This document shows, piece by piece, positions 1 through 10,678 of a stretch of 64,000 nt of DNA (its first letter is position 1; each line of letters begins with the position of its first letter). This stretch comes from Brachionus manjavacas. Taxonomy: Eukaryota > Rotifera > Eurotatoria > Ploima > Brachionidae. The stretch covers positions 5,842,501 through 5,906,500 of the forward strand of contig JAHQIY010000001.1 in assembly GCA_019054805.1 (NCBI GenBank), read 5' to 3'. The notes under the pieces are model-generated. The model ran no database searches and was not told where the DNA came from. It worked only from the letters and a program-made list of their open reading frames with translations. Made by a program: the position numbers and the translations under genes.

Positions 1-113
1 TAAAAAAAAAAAAAAAATTTTTAAGTCATGACTTTGACTTAAAAAAAAAAAAAAATCTAAGTCAAGTCATTGACTTGACTTGACTTAAGACTTGTGACTT
101 AAAAACAACTCTG
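1..113. mobile_element. Transposon terminus with AAGTC/GACTT repeats
   Basis: The stretch is A-runs plus repeats of GACTT/AAGTC and ends in ...AACAACTCTG. Its reverse complement starts CAGAGTTGTTT, followed by AAGTCACAAGTC and an AAGTC array, and it matches the start of the element at 63799 in inverted orientation. A CAGAG-type terminus suggests a hAT-like element or MITE whose body lies left of the window. The family is inferred; the match between the two ends is visible. Confidence 0.55.
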
Positions 114-333
114 CTTTTTTTACAAGAACAATTCCTCTCGCATTTGCCTGAACAATTGCAGTTCAATATACCTTATCCGCCACATATAGAATGCAGACTA
201 TTAATTTCCCTAAGAGTTTTTTCGCAACTTAAATCTAAAGACTCAATATTTAACAACTTTTGTTTGCAAATGTGGAACTTATTTCTAGTATGCCAGCCGG
301 CTATAATTCCATATTTTGTGGCTAACTGATATG

Positions 334-1515
334 TCATTTTCTTTTAGTTATATAAGCCAGAATATTTATCAAATCAGCAGGACCACGATCGGCATCTGGT
401 ACTGGAACTTGAACCGTATCTCCAACTTTAGCCTTTCCTAAATCATGCACGTGCTGCTGTGCCATTTTTTCAGCGTTTTGCTTTAAATTTTCACTACATG
501 TTGATTCAATTTTAGCTATATTAATTGCATTCTTTTCTATCCTACTAATTTTAGTTGTTGGATCTACCACTTCAACCTCTTCTGCGTCTTCCTTCTCTTC
601 CAAACCCACTTTTCTTTTAGGACCTCTTCTCTTTTTAACTATTTTATCAAACACTTTTTCTCGCTCTTGCTCATGTAAGCCTCGGCATCCACAATCTCTG
701 CATGTCTTTAATATCGGCATTAGCACGTTCCACTGACCCTTGAGATTGTGGATGCCGAGGCTTACCGTGAACAATAATCATACCAACCCATATTTTTTTA
801 GTTATTTAATTACCTCCGCAACAAATTCCCGTCCATTATCCATTTGTAAAATGCAAGGTGCTCCAAAAATAGTAAAAATATCTACTGATCTTAGAGCAAC
901 TTCACGTGCACATTTTGAACTCAGTGGATTTAAATGGGATAATTTATTGTGGTAGTCTTGATAATGCATTTACCATTTCCAAACGCCATCTGGCATGGAC
1001 TGGAAATCTACTAAATCAAGCTGACCACGCTGCATGAAGAAATCTGAGACAATTGGCTTCACAACAACTTTTTTGGAGCCGGCTTTACATCTTTTCATTT
1101 GGCATCCATGGCATAGTTGATTATAAATTAGAGTAAATTTTTGATTGATGTTCTCAAATTTTGCATTACATGCTTTTACCATTTTGTTTACTCCACCATG
1201 CCCGATACTTAGGTGAATTAAATGAATTTCGTCAAAAATTTCTTCGTACGGCACAACAATCAAGATTTTGTTATCATCTTTCACCTTACTCATTAGCCTC
1301 ATAACCCCGCTTATTTCAAATAATTGATATTTTTTTAGTAAATAATAATCGCTTTGATTCTTTGTATTAGGATTGGATTTTGCTTCAAGTAGAGATTTTA
1401 TTTTCTGCTCTAAATTTTGCCTAGTATAGACTTTTCGACTATTCTCGATTACTTTGTCTATTTCGGCATAAAAAGATGATTTGAGGATCCTGATTGATTC
1501 ACTAATCGAGACCAT
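334..1515 (-). pseudogene. Integrase-like transposase relic (KRBA2/Ginger type)
   Basis: Two open pieces on the minus strand (1515-970 and 774-334) with a frame break between them look like one decayed integrase. The first has a zinc-binding H2C2-type segment (HLSIGHGG, then CHGCQMKRCK) followed by an RNase H-like start (QLDLVDFQSMPDG). Around 900-780 a frame reads ILQMDNGREFVAE, as expected for an integrase core, and GKPRHPQSQGSVERAN at about 765-715. The tail (HVHDLGKAKVGDTVQVPVPDADRG) resembles the C-terminus of KRAB-A-domain-containing-2-like integrases, which derive from Ginger or gypsy-type elements. Frame breaks and a local inverted duplication make it non-functional. The exact family is inferred. 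Confidence 0.6.
675..765. repeat. 24 bp perfect inverted repeat in integrase relic
   Basis: Bases 675-698 and 742-765 are perfect reverse complements (arm begins GTAAGCCTCGGCATCC), with a 43 bp spacer. The right arm carries the integrase motif GKPRHPQSQG on the minus strand, so the left arm is an inverted copy of coding sequence, not a transposon end. Confidence 0.8.
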
Positions 1516-3329
1516 ATAAACTTAAAGCAAATATAAACTTCAAAATTGTATAATTCAATTTTACTAAATATGCAGTAAAAACATTTTATTTAGCTGAAAT
1601 ATAAAAATTTGGCTAAAATTAGCATTAAGTTTGGTTAAAAATTAAGTTGAATATTTTGTTAATTTTTGTTTAGCTAAAATTGTTATTTTTTATTTAATTT
1701 AGCTTAAGTAAATAGTTTGACTATTTAGTTATGACACATACACAATATTCAATATTAAAAATTTTTCTGATATAATAGACCCATTGATTAAATTCTTGTA
1801 AACTATTGATATTTTGATTTTTTTTAGATGAACCAAAAAAATAGAGGGGATTAAAGGTGAATTTGTAAAGTTCAAAAGAAACATAAGAACATTATAGATT
1901 TGAAGATTATTAATTTAGTTTTAATTTTTGAATTCAATAAATGTTGTGTTGTTATGTTTTTAAATTTAATTTTTAATTACAGCTTATGTTTGTCGCTGCA
2001 AGACTGTAAAAAATATAATCTTTAATTGAGTACACGAAGGCACAAAACACTTCCGTTAGCCTTTTTTGCTCAATTTCCAAGACTTACTGGAAACAATTTT
2101 AATTTTTTTAATTAGTATAATTATTATATTTAAATGAAGATTATCCACTAACTGTTGGAATAGAATAAATTTCTGTATTAAGTTGACTTTATGATTTTTG
2201 GCTCTCTTATTTAGTGAACAAATTGATCCTTTATTTTATTTAAAATTATCTTGCTACACAATTAATTAAATGTTAAAAAATTCTACCAAAACATTTATTA
2301 TGTGATTAGAGCAAAAAAAATTGAGACAGACTTAAATTTTAAGAATCTAAAAAAAACTAATGATTGTAATTTTCTCAACATTCTGGACATTGAACAGAAT
2401 GCTTCTTGGTACTAAGAAAAAATATAAATGAATTTGAAAAATTAAAATAACGCGAACAATTTTTCGAGCGTAAAAGGCTGAAATTACTTACGACAAAAAG
2501 AGTTAAATTTTTTTTAGTGTTCAGTAAAAATTTTTTAATTGCAAATCCTCCCTTATTTAATTTATTTTTTAATACATTTATTTATTATTTTTTGTGAAAT
2601 GCTATTTGATCACGTAATTTTATTACATTTTTGTAAAAAATGACACCGTTAAAAATAGGTAACCATGATTGTTCAGATAGTAAAAAAGGCACGATTTTAT
2701 TATTTGTGACCATTTAATAAGTAAATTAATTTTGTCAATTGATATATTTTAGAGAACGAGTTTTAGGTCGTAATAAAAAATGTTGTCCTAAAATTCACAA
2801 TGGTAACCAGACAAAAATTAGAAATTTACCCTAATATCTTTGGAATAAAATGCAAAAACCAAATCAAATCTTTGAGCTGAAAATTTTTATATTTTTATTT
2901 TAAAAATCACAAAATCGGATCTTCACATAATTGTACTTAATTGAATTATTAAATTAGTATCTAGTTATCAAACAAAGAGTGATTTACCATCACATTTGAA
3001 TGTTAAATGAAGTTATCTTAACCACACAACCTAATCGTGAATAACCAATTTTCTACCGAATTTTATTCAATATAAAGTTTTAGTGAGCCCGAACTTGTAT
3101 GAAAAAATCATGCATAAAATAAAATTATTCACAAATATAATTTTTTTAATAAAAAAAATAACAATCTATGTTTTATTTGATTGAATTTTTATGCACTAGA
3201 AAATTTAAATTTTTCATTAAAATTTAAGCAATGTTTTTTCATTCAAAACAATATTTATTTAGTATTTTATTTTATTTATTTAAGGCTATTTTTTTCTGAT
3301 TTTATTCATGACTTATTTAAAAAAAAAAG
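1516..3329. other. AT-rich intergenic sequence
   Basis: No ORF, RNA gene or ordered repeat was recognised. The stretch is AT-rich, with short runs such as TTTAGCTAAA/TTTAGCTGAAA near 1590-1700 and many homopolymer tracts. It separates the integrase relic from the tRNA gene. Confidence 0.5.
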
Positions 3330-3402
3330 TGCCGAAACTCGGGATCGAACCAAGGACCTTTAGATCTTCAGTCTAACGCTCTCCCAACTGAGCTATTTCG
3401 GC
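3330..3402 (-). tRNA. trnF-GAA: tRNA-Phe (GAA)
   Basis: The minus strand folds as a complete 73-nt cloverleaf. The 7-bp acceptor stem is GCCGAAA/TTTCGGC with A as discriminator. The D arm is GCTC...GAGC, the anticodon stem TTAGA/TCTAA with loop CTGAAGA (anticodon GAA, 3369-3367), and the T arm CTTGG/CCGAG with loop TTCGATC. Box A and box B consensus are both intact, there is no intron, and CCA is not encoded, as usual for a eukaryotic nuclear tRNA gene. It reads away from the myosin light chain gene. Confidence 0.95.
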
Positions 3403-3635
3403 TATACTAGTCACATAGACCCATCGAATTTTGTCTCTCTCGATCCAAACTAAACATAAAAAATTCTAAATTTTTAATAGAAATTTTAATTTGCAAAATT
3501 TAGTTTCGTTTAGTAACCCAAAAAAGTATATGCGTTAAAAATTTAGGACGTCGAAATTAAAAACATCAGTTAATCATTTTGTTTACTAATCAAAAAAAAT
3601 TTTTTTAGAGAGATAGCATCAAAACTGATACAAAA

Positions 3636-4160
3636 ATGTCGTCACGTAAAATGAAATCGAACATTAAAAATCGCGCCAGGCGAGCTACATCGAACGTTTT
3701 CGCCATGTTCGACCAAGCCCAAATCCAAGAATTCAAAGAGGCTTTTAACATGATTGATCAAGACAGAGATGGCTTCATCAGCAAAGAAGACTTGCACGAT
3801 ACTTTAGCTTCTCTTGGAAAAAATCCAACCGATATTTACTTGGACGAAATGATCAATGAAGCAACTGGAGCGATTAATTTCACCATGTTTTTGACCATGT
3901 TTGGTGACAAGCTAAATGGTACGGATCCAGAAACAGTGATAATGAATGCATTTGCCTGCTTTGATGAAGATAATATGGGTAAAATTCCTGAGGAAAAACT
4001 TCGTGATTTTTTGTGCACTCTTGGTGACCGATTCAGTGAAGAGGAATGCGAAGAATTACTCAGAGATGCACCTATAAAAGATGGTATTTTTGACTATGTC
4101 GAGTTCACACGGATCCTAAAACATGGTCGCAAAGAAGAAGACTCGAATCAAACGTTGTAA
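3636..4160 (+). CDS. MYL9/12: Nonmuscle/smooth myosin II regulatory light chain
   Basis: This 174-aa EF-hand protein is a regulatory light chain of myosin II; it binds the heavy-chain neck and, when phosphorylated, activates actomyosin contraction. The N-terminus has the kinase site [11 protein letters not shown] with Thr18 and Ser19 exactly where nonmuscle light chains have them. The first EF hand ([12 protein letters not shown], about residues 42-53) keeps the calcium-ligand pattern; [18 protein letters not shown] and the closing EFTRILKHG are typical of the family. Length is normal for the family. The ORF is intronless. An AG at 3608-3609 shortly before the ATG could be a 3' splice site for an untranslated leader exon. 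A possible poly(A) signal AATAAA is at 4214-4219. Identification is secure; the choice of MYL9 or MYL12 name is arbitrary for an invertebrate. Confidence 0.95.
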   Translation: MSSRKMKSNIKNRARRATSNVFAMFDQAQIQEFKEAFNMIDQDRDGFISKEDLHDTLASLGKNPTDIYLDEMINEATGAINFTMFLTMFGDKLNGTDPETVIMNAFACFDEDNMGKIPEEKLRDFLCTLGDRFSEEECEELLRDAPIKDGIFDYVEFTRILKHGRKEEDSNQTL

Positions 4161-5196
4161 TTACTTAACTTTAATTCTTTTATTTTAATTAGAACTATTT
4201 TTTTATTTTAACTAATAAAAATTGATAAATTCAACAATTTAATTCATTTTATGAAATTTTCATGTATTTTTTTCAAAGTGAAAAAAAAATATGGCAAAAG
4301 TGTGTGAAGAGAATTAAGTCTAACACCTAGGAGGTGCTGAATTTAAAATTAATTTTCATGATTTATCATTAGACCTCATTTGGCCCAACATGTTTGTTAC
4401 TAAATTATTAAATTTCGGTTCCATTTTCAAAAAATTGTAATTATTTTTTTAATTAACTCAATTAGATCAAATGTAACAAAAGATGAAATTACATTATTAA
4501 GATAAAATTATTAATTCGGCTTTTTTAAAAAAAAATTATTTCTTAAAAGATAATTGCTTTGAATTAATTAAGGACAATTTCAGTTAAAAATTTTTTATAT
4601 AAATATTTTTTGAATTTTATTTAAAAAAATTCATTTTTTTATCAATCCTTATTTTCAATTTAATGGTTTTAAACTTTTATTATTTAAATTAAATAAAACG
4701 GTTAAAACTATTTCTTATATTATCATTATTGAAAATATTTTCAAAATAAAAAGATGTTATTTTGATATCGCCTTTTCAGACTGAATTAATTTTTCAGAAA
4801 ATATTTGCTCAAAAATTAATTAGGAAAATTTTTGTGTTAACAAAATTGTATGTAACTAACTAAAGTGTTTGCTTCCGGAATTTTTTCTATAAATATATGA
4901 GAATCTATGAATATTGGGCTCACGACACTCTTGAAAGCAAGAAATTAAATTAAAAAAGTTTTAAGGCTAAAATTAAAAACCTTCCGTGTCATGTTAAACA
5001 GAATAGATTTAATCCGAAAAGGAAGAATAAATTAATACAGAAGGGACACTAATTACTTTATTTTGTGTTATAAAAACCATGTTCTTGATGGAAATTTTCA
5101 TTCTTGATTTTGGATGGTTTTAATTTTAATAAGACAAAAACAGGTTTATTTAAACAAAAATTATTTTTTTAGAAAAAAAATTTTAGATTTTGATCG
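4161..5196. other. Intergenic, no gene seen
   Basis: This is the 3' flank of the myosin light chain gene (poly(A) signal near 4214), then AT-rich sequence up to the secreted-protein ORF. TTTTTTTAG at 5164-5172 and TTTTAG near 5181-5186 are possible 3' splice sites just before the next ATG. Nothing else was recognised. Confidence 0.5.
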
Positions 5197-5535
5197 ATGA
5201 TGGTTTTTGTTAAAGTTTTGTTTGCATTGATGGTTTTAGTGGCGATCGCCATGGCCAACGAGAAAAGTGTTTTTGAACAATGCACTAAGCTTGTCAATCG
5301 ATTCTCAAGTGCTTCGAGTGGTCAAAATTATTTAGAATCTGGTGAGGAAAAAATCAGGGTAAATCCTGAAGATTTACTTGATTGCTTGAGCTATATGTAC
5401 GAAATGGCCATTAAGTTGGACACTTTATACCAAAACAGCGACGATTTGCCTATCATTCATAGAGACACTAGAAGATTAAAACAATTTTGGAAACGCAAAG
5501 CTTCTTGGTTGAAAAATAACAAAAAATTTTGGTAA
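5197..5535 (+). CDS. Small secreted protein, possible peptide precursor
   Basis: The ORF encodes 112 aa. Residues 1-20 are a clear signal peptide: a hydrophobic run FVKVLFALMVLVAIAMA with a likely cut near Ala20. The mature part has two cysteines (29 and 63), an amphipathic middle and a very basic C-terminus. That end contains dibasic sites: RR at 92-93, then LKQFW, then KRK at 99-101, then ASWLKNNKKFW to the end. Dibasic sites bracketing short aromatic-ended segments recall a neuropeptide or hormone precursor, but there is no amidating glycine and I recognise no known peptide family. A secreted antimicrobial-like basic protein is the alternative. The adjacent ATG codons at 5197 and 5200 are equivalent starts. 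A poly(A) signal AATAAA lies at 5612-5617, supporting a real transcription unit. Confidence 0.65.
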   Translation: MMVFVKVLFALMVLVAIAMANEKSVFEQCTKLVNRFSSASSGQNYLESGEEKIRVNPEDLLDCLSYMYEMAIKLDTLYQNSDDLPIIHRDTRRLKQFWKRKASWLKNNKKFW

Positions 5536-5754
5536 AAATTAATCATTTTTCTGTCTTATTTATTTAAGAAAATAATCATCTTAATGTTTTATTTTAATTT
5601 AATTATTTATTAATAAATATTTGAAAATGTTCCTCTTTTCTTAAATCATAATCAAGTTTAATATTAATTTTGTCTTAAATATCAATTTAAATCTTTTGAG
5701 TAACTGAAAAATCAAAAATCGTCTTGATATTTTGCAGCTACAGTGCCGAAAATT

Positions 5755-5905
5755 AATTTGTCACATCATATCATCTGATATTATCTGATATCAAATAATA
5801 TGATCTGTTATAAAATGATATTAGCTATCAGCTGATATCAGTCTAGATCATTTTTTTTTCCCTTCCTCATATTTACTGATATCAGATAATATCATTGATA
5901 TCAGC
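5755..5905. repeat. Palindromic GATATC/TGATATCA cluster
   Basis: Repeated short palindromic words (TGATATCA, ATATCATCTGATAT, AGCTGATATCA) are clustered here, followed by a T-run. The stretch could form many small hairpins. It looks like a decayed simple repeat or transposon edge; no flanking duplication was identified. Confidence 0.5.
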
Positions 5906-6044
5906 TTAATTTTTTTTTTTTTTTTTTTTTTCAATTTCAAGGTTAATCAACAGGCTAGTGCCCATGTCATAAAGACCGATTAACACTCCATTTATTTAAA
6001 TAAAAAAAAGTTTTAAAAATTAAAAATATTAATTGTTTATATAA

Positions 6045-6767
6045 TTATTTAAAAAAATAAAACATTGATATATTTAAATTAAATTTTTTGAATTTTTTTA
6101 CAAAATCTGAGAAAATTAGATTTATGTTATTAAAAATTGAATGCTTAAATGTTGTAAATTTCAACATTGATCTCTTGATCACAAAGCAATTTATAAGTCG
6201 TGAATAGAAAAATCCAAAAGTTTTTTCACCATTTACTGATTTAGATGTTGGTTCAATCAGATTCTCACTGTTCCTTAAATTATATTTTAAATTTCTTGAG
6301 TCATTTTTCTTTAAATTCTGCTTTAGATTTTCAGGAGAGTTATGAAAGTATAGTGTTTTATAAGCTAAAGATAACATTCTATCTAGTATTCTATGTTGGA
6401 ATGCATATAGGCCATACTTTTCTAAGAAGTTATTAATATCGTTAAAGTTATTTGATTCAAATTTGAACTTAAACAATTTAAATATTGTCAAATAATAACT
6501 CTTAGCCAATTTAATTATTGCCTCTTTTGAGAAATAGCACAAGAGAGTCGAGCAATAGTCAAAATAAGGTAATATAAACGTCTTAAAAAACTGTATTTTT
6601 ACAGATGTTGATAGATAAAATAGTCTCTTAATGCTGAACAATTTTTTATTCACAACTAATGAGATACTACATGCAAAATTAGAAAAATTAAGATTTTGAT
6701 CAATTTTGTAACCTAAAAGAGTTATTTCTTCGACAACTTTTATTTCATATACACAAAGATTAATCAT
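6045..6767 (-). mobile_element. LINE reverse transcriptase C-terminal fragment (240 aa)
   Basis: This open frame reads as the C-terminal part of a non-LTR retrotransposon RT protein. It includes a post-catalytic segment (LGYKIDQNLNF, then FKTFILPYFDYCSTLLCYF) and a late segment typical of this class (FGFFYSRLINCFV). The catalytic YADD/FADD region is absent, so the copy is 5'-truncated, which is usual for LINE insertion. The remaining 240 codons are unbroken, so the insertion may be fairly recent. Clade is not resolved. Confidence 0.7.
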
Positions 6768-7002
6768 TAATTAGTAAAAAAAATTTAAGAAATTAATTTT
6801 AAAATTTAAATTAAAAAAAATGAGGATATTATTTTAAAAAAAAAAATTTGCTATCTTCATAAATATATACATTTATTTTATTATTATTTAAAGTTTAAGT
6901 CAAATTGACATTTATATTTTAAAAATTAAAAAAACTAATTATTAAAAAATAAAATTAGTTTTAAAAATATTCTTTATTTCACAAAAAAAATTACGCAAAT
7001 AG

Positions 7003-8280
7003 TCATCTGAAGTCATAATTAACTTTTAATAAATTATTTAATACTTTAAATTGATTAAAAAATACTTGATTTGTTTCCATATAATAAGTTATATTTGATA
7101 TAACAAATTTAACAGAGTCTACTAGACCCATTTTGATACTTCTAAAACTAAATGAAATCAAAGCTTTCAAAATTTTGGATTCATACTCTAGGCAGTTAAT
7201 AAACAAGCGCTTTTCTAAAAGGTTAATTAAGGTTAAGTTGTTCACAAAACGATTTATTTTTCTTGTCAGAAGTGGTTTGACTTTCACGACTACAGTGGAA
7301 AACTTCTTCACATAATGGGCATCTCATCAGCTGTTCTAAACAATAAATTTAATTTTTAAAATAGATCTCACTAACTGATTCCAACTTAAGCGCATTAACT
7401 GATTTCAACAAAGGACTGACACGTGTAAACTTTTTTAGTAACAAACTCTGTCGTATGTGCAGTTCACTCAGCATACTATTCGGAATTAAAATCTTTTCAA
7501 GTACAAATCGAAAAATAGACTGGCCATACTCCTTAAATACTCCTCAGGTAAGGATTTGAGACCATTGGTTTGCACCCAAGCCCATATAAAAACTTTTTTC
7601 AACTTTTTTCAACTTTTCTCCACTTCTCTTCTATTAAATCTGATATGAATGAGTTGCTTCCAAATGGAAGACCCAAATACTCAAAATCATCTACATTAGA
7701 CAATTGAAAATTATCTATTACAAACTTTTCTTGACAATTCACTCCCGATTTGGTCATATTAAGGCTAACTGATTTTCTGGGATTGAATTTCATTTTCCAT
7801 TCTTATGCAAATCTTAAACTATCTCCCAATAACCTCATGGCATGCCCATAGGAGAGTGAGAGGATTATGATGTCATTGCAATATGCAATAATAGATAAAC
7901 CAATCTAATCTTAAACCTGGGACCAATCTTAAGATTAGTACAATTTCCTAAAAATTCATTGATAAAAAAGTTAAAGAAGTAGGGAGAAAGTACTCCAGTT
8001 TCACTCCCTCAGTACAGTCCAATATTTCACTTAATTGACCTTCATATTTGACAACAATTCTCGACAAATTAAAGTAGTTGTACAAAATTCGCCAAATTGG
8101 TTTAGAAACTTTACCAATCAACTTGTAAAAGAGGGCATTCCTCCACATCTTATCAAATGCTTTATTACATTCTCTAAGATAATTACCATAATATTTGATT
8201 CAGACACAGGTCTAAAATCGGCAGTGTACTGATTGTTCCTTTTTTCGGTATCAGCGTGACATCTGGTTCCTTCAAATTAA
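7003..8280 (-). pseudogene. Degenerate LINE reverse transcriptase
   Basis: Several short frames on the minus strand form one decayed non-LTR RT. In order they are about 8270 (VTLIPKK), 8148-7948 (MWRNALFYKLIGKVSKPIWRI, then a motif like GVKLEYFLPT where GVKQG..LSP is expected), 7900-7860 (a YCNDIIILS-like version of the YADD box), 7793-7599 (MKFNPRKSVS, then FEYLGLPFG) and 7311-7003 (C-terminal part). Frameshifts and stops between the pieces show it is dead. It is a different family from the copy at 8845-10250. Confidence 0.65.
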
Positions 8281-8525
8281 AAGTTGAAAACAAAAAAAAG
8301 TTATTAAGGGATACTCAAAAAAACAGCATACACTCCCCTTCCCAAATTTTAAAATAGTATACTAGGTTTTGAAACAAAATTAAAAGAATAAATAATAATT
8401 TGTTTTTATGTACAAACGGGTGTAATTTTGTGCGACCCCTTGAACGGCATCTAATTAACCAACAATTAGTTTATCCAATTCTCTATCTTCAAAGGCAACT
8501 TGAAGTTTTATGATCAATTTTTGAT

Positions 8526-8835
8526 GCTCAAAATGATCAAATCAAATTTTAGTTATTAAATTGTTATTTTTTTATAGAATTTTTGCAGAGACACATTTTT
8601 ATATTTAACATATTTTTTTTAAATCTAAAACTAAAATCTGCCAAGATCTGCAAAAAATTACTCATTTAAAATAGCATCATTTAGATTGTACCCACTCTGA
8701 AATGTGCTTTTTGTTATTGCAGCCTCTATGTTTATATTTAACGTAGTATGTTAAATCCAAAAATGTGCCTCTGCATCAATTCTATAAAAAAATAACAATT
8801 TATTTCATAATTAAAACTTGATTTGATCTTTTTGA
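8526..8835. repeat. Foldback element with ~85 bp inverted arms
   Basis: The arms around 8526-8617 and 8745-8835 are imperfect reverse complements: GATCAAATCAAATTTTAGTT is matched by the complement of AATTAAAACTTGATTTGATC, and the match continues inward through the GCAGAGACACATTTT segment. About 130 bp lies between them. This looks like a MITE or foldback transposon lying next to the truncated 3' end of the minus-strand LINE. No protein is encoded. Confidence 0.7.
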
Positions 8836-8844
8836 GACTGTTGG

Positions 8845-10250
8845 TAATTTAAGTTTTTTAAAAGCCTCATGATGCAACATGTTGGAGGGAGTATCATATT
8901 TTATTTTAAGAATAGATCTGTCTGTTGTATTCTGAATTATAATAATTGTCCCTATTCTATCCTAGTGGATAATGGGGAGGCGCTCATCTTCCTTACTAGT
9001 ACCTTTTTGAGCAACGGCTTCTATCTGATGCAGAGGTTACTGCATCGAGTTGATCATCTACACCGCAATTATTACCCAGTCGAAACTGGTCTCCCTAATT
9101 TTATGATGAAAAGGGTTTAAACATTCGCCCCGTATTGCAGAGATATTTTGAAGATTTTTTCACCCTCAGCAGGTTTTGAACCCTCGATCCTCTGCTTGCA
9201 TGACTAAAACGCAAACCATTCGGCTATTCAGGCTCTTGTATTCTGAATTGCTTGGAGTTTTTTAAAATTTTTTCTGAAAATGAATTCAAGCAAGGAAACG
9301 AATAGTCTAGAATTGATCCGACTAAAGATTTATTTAATTTCCTAGTGTGTTTTGATTAAGACCCCAATTTTTATTTAACAATATCTTAATAATATTTAGC
9401 CTTTTATTGCAGCGTTCTTTAATTTCGTCTACCAGTTAATTAAAGTTTAACTTAGAATCAAATTTAATTCCAAGAAACTTGATTTATTTTTGGCTAAGTA
9501 TTCTGTTTCCATAAATTTTTAAGTAAAGATTATCACTCTCTTTCTTGTACTTAGAAAATACTACTGAACACGACTTTTCAACTGATATCTTCATTTTCCA
9601 TTTAATAAGCCATTGCTCTAGTTCGTTGGTGGATTTATTTATCTTATTTTCTAGGTTCCCCTTTTTGTTATAAATGAAGAATGTAACTAAATCATCTGCA
9701 AAAAGCAGAGAGTTTTCATTATTTGTTTTGTTTCTTTTTGGCATGTCATTAATATATATACTAAATAAAAGAGGACTAATAACTGAGCCTTGAGGAACAC
9801 CTGCAGTTATTTTATATTCTTCGGTCAGGTGGTCATTCACTTTTACCTTAAATGTCCTAGTGTCTAAAAAGGATCTAATCCAGTTAGTCAAGTAATGAGG
9901 TGGATTCATTTTAATCAATTTAAAAAGTAAACCCTCATGCCAAACCCTATCGAAGGCTTTAGAAATATCAAAAAACAGGCCACAAATTTTTTTTTTTCTA
10001 TTAAATGATTCCACAATTTTTTGAATTAAAAAGAATAGATTATCCGATGTTCGCCGGTGTTTCCAAAATCCAGATTGCTTCTGGATAAGAAGTGAATTTT
10101 GTTCCTAAAAATTGTATAATCTTGAATAAACTATTCGTTCCAGTTACTTTCCTAAACAACTCGTTATACTAATTGGTCTATAATTTTAAGGATCTGTAAA
10201 GTAGAGGCCTTTTTTAATCATATTAATATTCGAAGTTTTCCACGCTTTCG
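8845..10250 (-). mobile_element. LINE copy, family A, interrupted by a SINE
   Basis: This is a minus-strand non-LTR retrotransposon. The best open part (10014-9484, 176 aa) covers RT domains: FDISKAFDRVWHEGL, AGVPQGSVISPLLFSIYIND and the catalytic FADDLVTFF. Upstream, to about 10250, frames read KQSGFWKHRRTSDNLF and NYRPIS with breaks. Downstream it continues to about 8845, interrupted at 9235-8939 by a SINE. It is the same family as the plus-strand copy at 50345-52360: most of the protein matches closely, and the last shared stretch ends in CATCATGAGGC followed by a few bases. It is 5'- and 3'-truncated and broken by stops. Confidence 0.8.
8939..9235 (-). mobile_element. tRNA-derived SINE with 14 bp target-site duplication
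   Basis: Identical 14-mers TTGTATTCTGAATT at 8925-8938 and 9236-9249 flank a 297 bp insertion inside the LINE. On the minus strand the insert starts with a tRNA-like head: TAGCCGAATGG fits RNA polymerase III box A and GGTTCAAAACC fits box B about 35 nt later. A non-tRNA body and an AT-rich tail follow. The anticodon arm does not fold cleanly, so it is a SINE head and not a functional tRNA. Removing the insert rejoins LINE sequence that matches the related copy near 52081. Confidence 0.8.
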
Positions 10251-10678
10251 AATATTCACTTGCTTTTCTTTTATGAGATTTTTAAATTTTTTTAGATGAT
10301 GAGTAGCTTTTGCATTGAAACTCAGTCATTAATTAGTAGAATTTTAAATTGATTGAGAACATTTAACTAACAAAAAAAAAATTGATCAAATTTTAAATCA
10401 CAGACACTTTTAGGGTAATAAAAATTTAGCTTAAAGTTCTCGATGACTTTAAAATCGTTATTAAGAAAACTTAAAACAGTGGCACAAATTTGCTTAATTT
10501 TTGTTTATTGCTATTTTACAAATAAATAGAAACAATCAAAGTCAGCAAGACAAGATTTACTTATTCCCACATCAGCATGGCAACTGTGACGTAAAATTTT
10601 ACATATTTAATTTGAGATTTTATTTAAATAATCAACAAAATTTTAATTTTAAAAAAAATTTATGAAAAAAAAATTAAA
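10251..10678. other. Gene-free 5' flank of the calpain-like gene
   Basis: This AT-rich sequence lies between the broken LINE end and the ATG at 10679. It presumably holds the promoter and 5' untranslated region of the calpain-like gene, but no core promoter motif could be assigned. Confidence 0.4.

Noticed and set aside
9165..9237. A second tRNA gene
   Set aside because: Box A and box B are present, but the anticodon arm does not form a 5 bp stem with a 7 nt loop, and the segment is the head of a SINE with target duplications.
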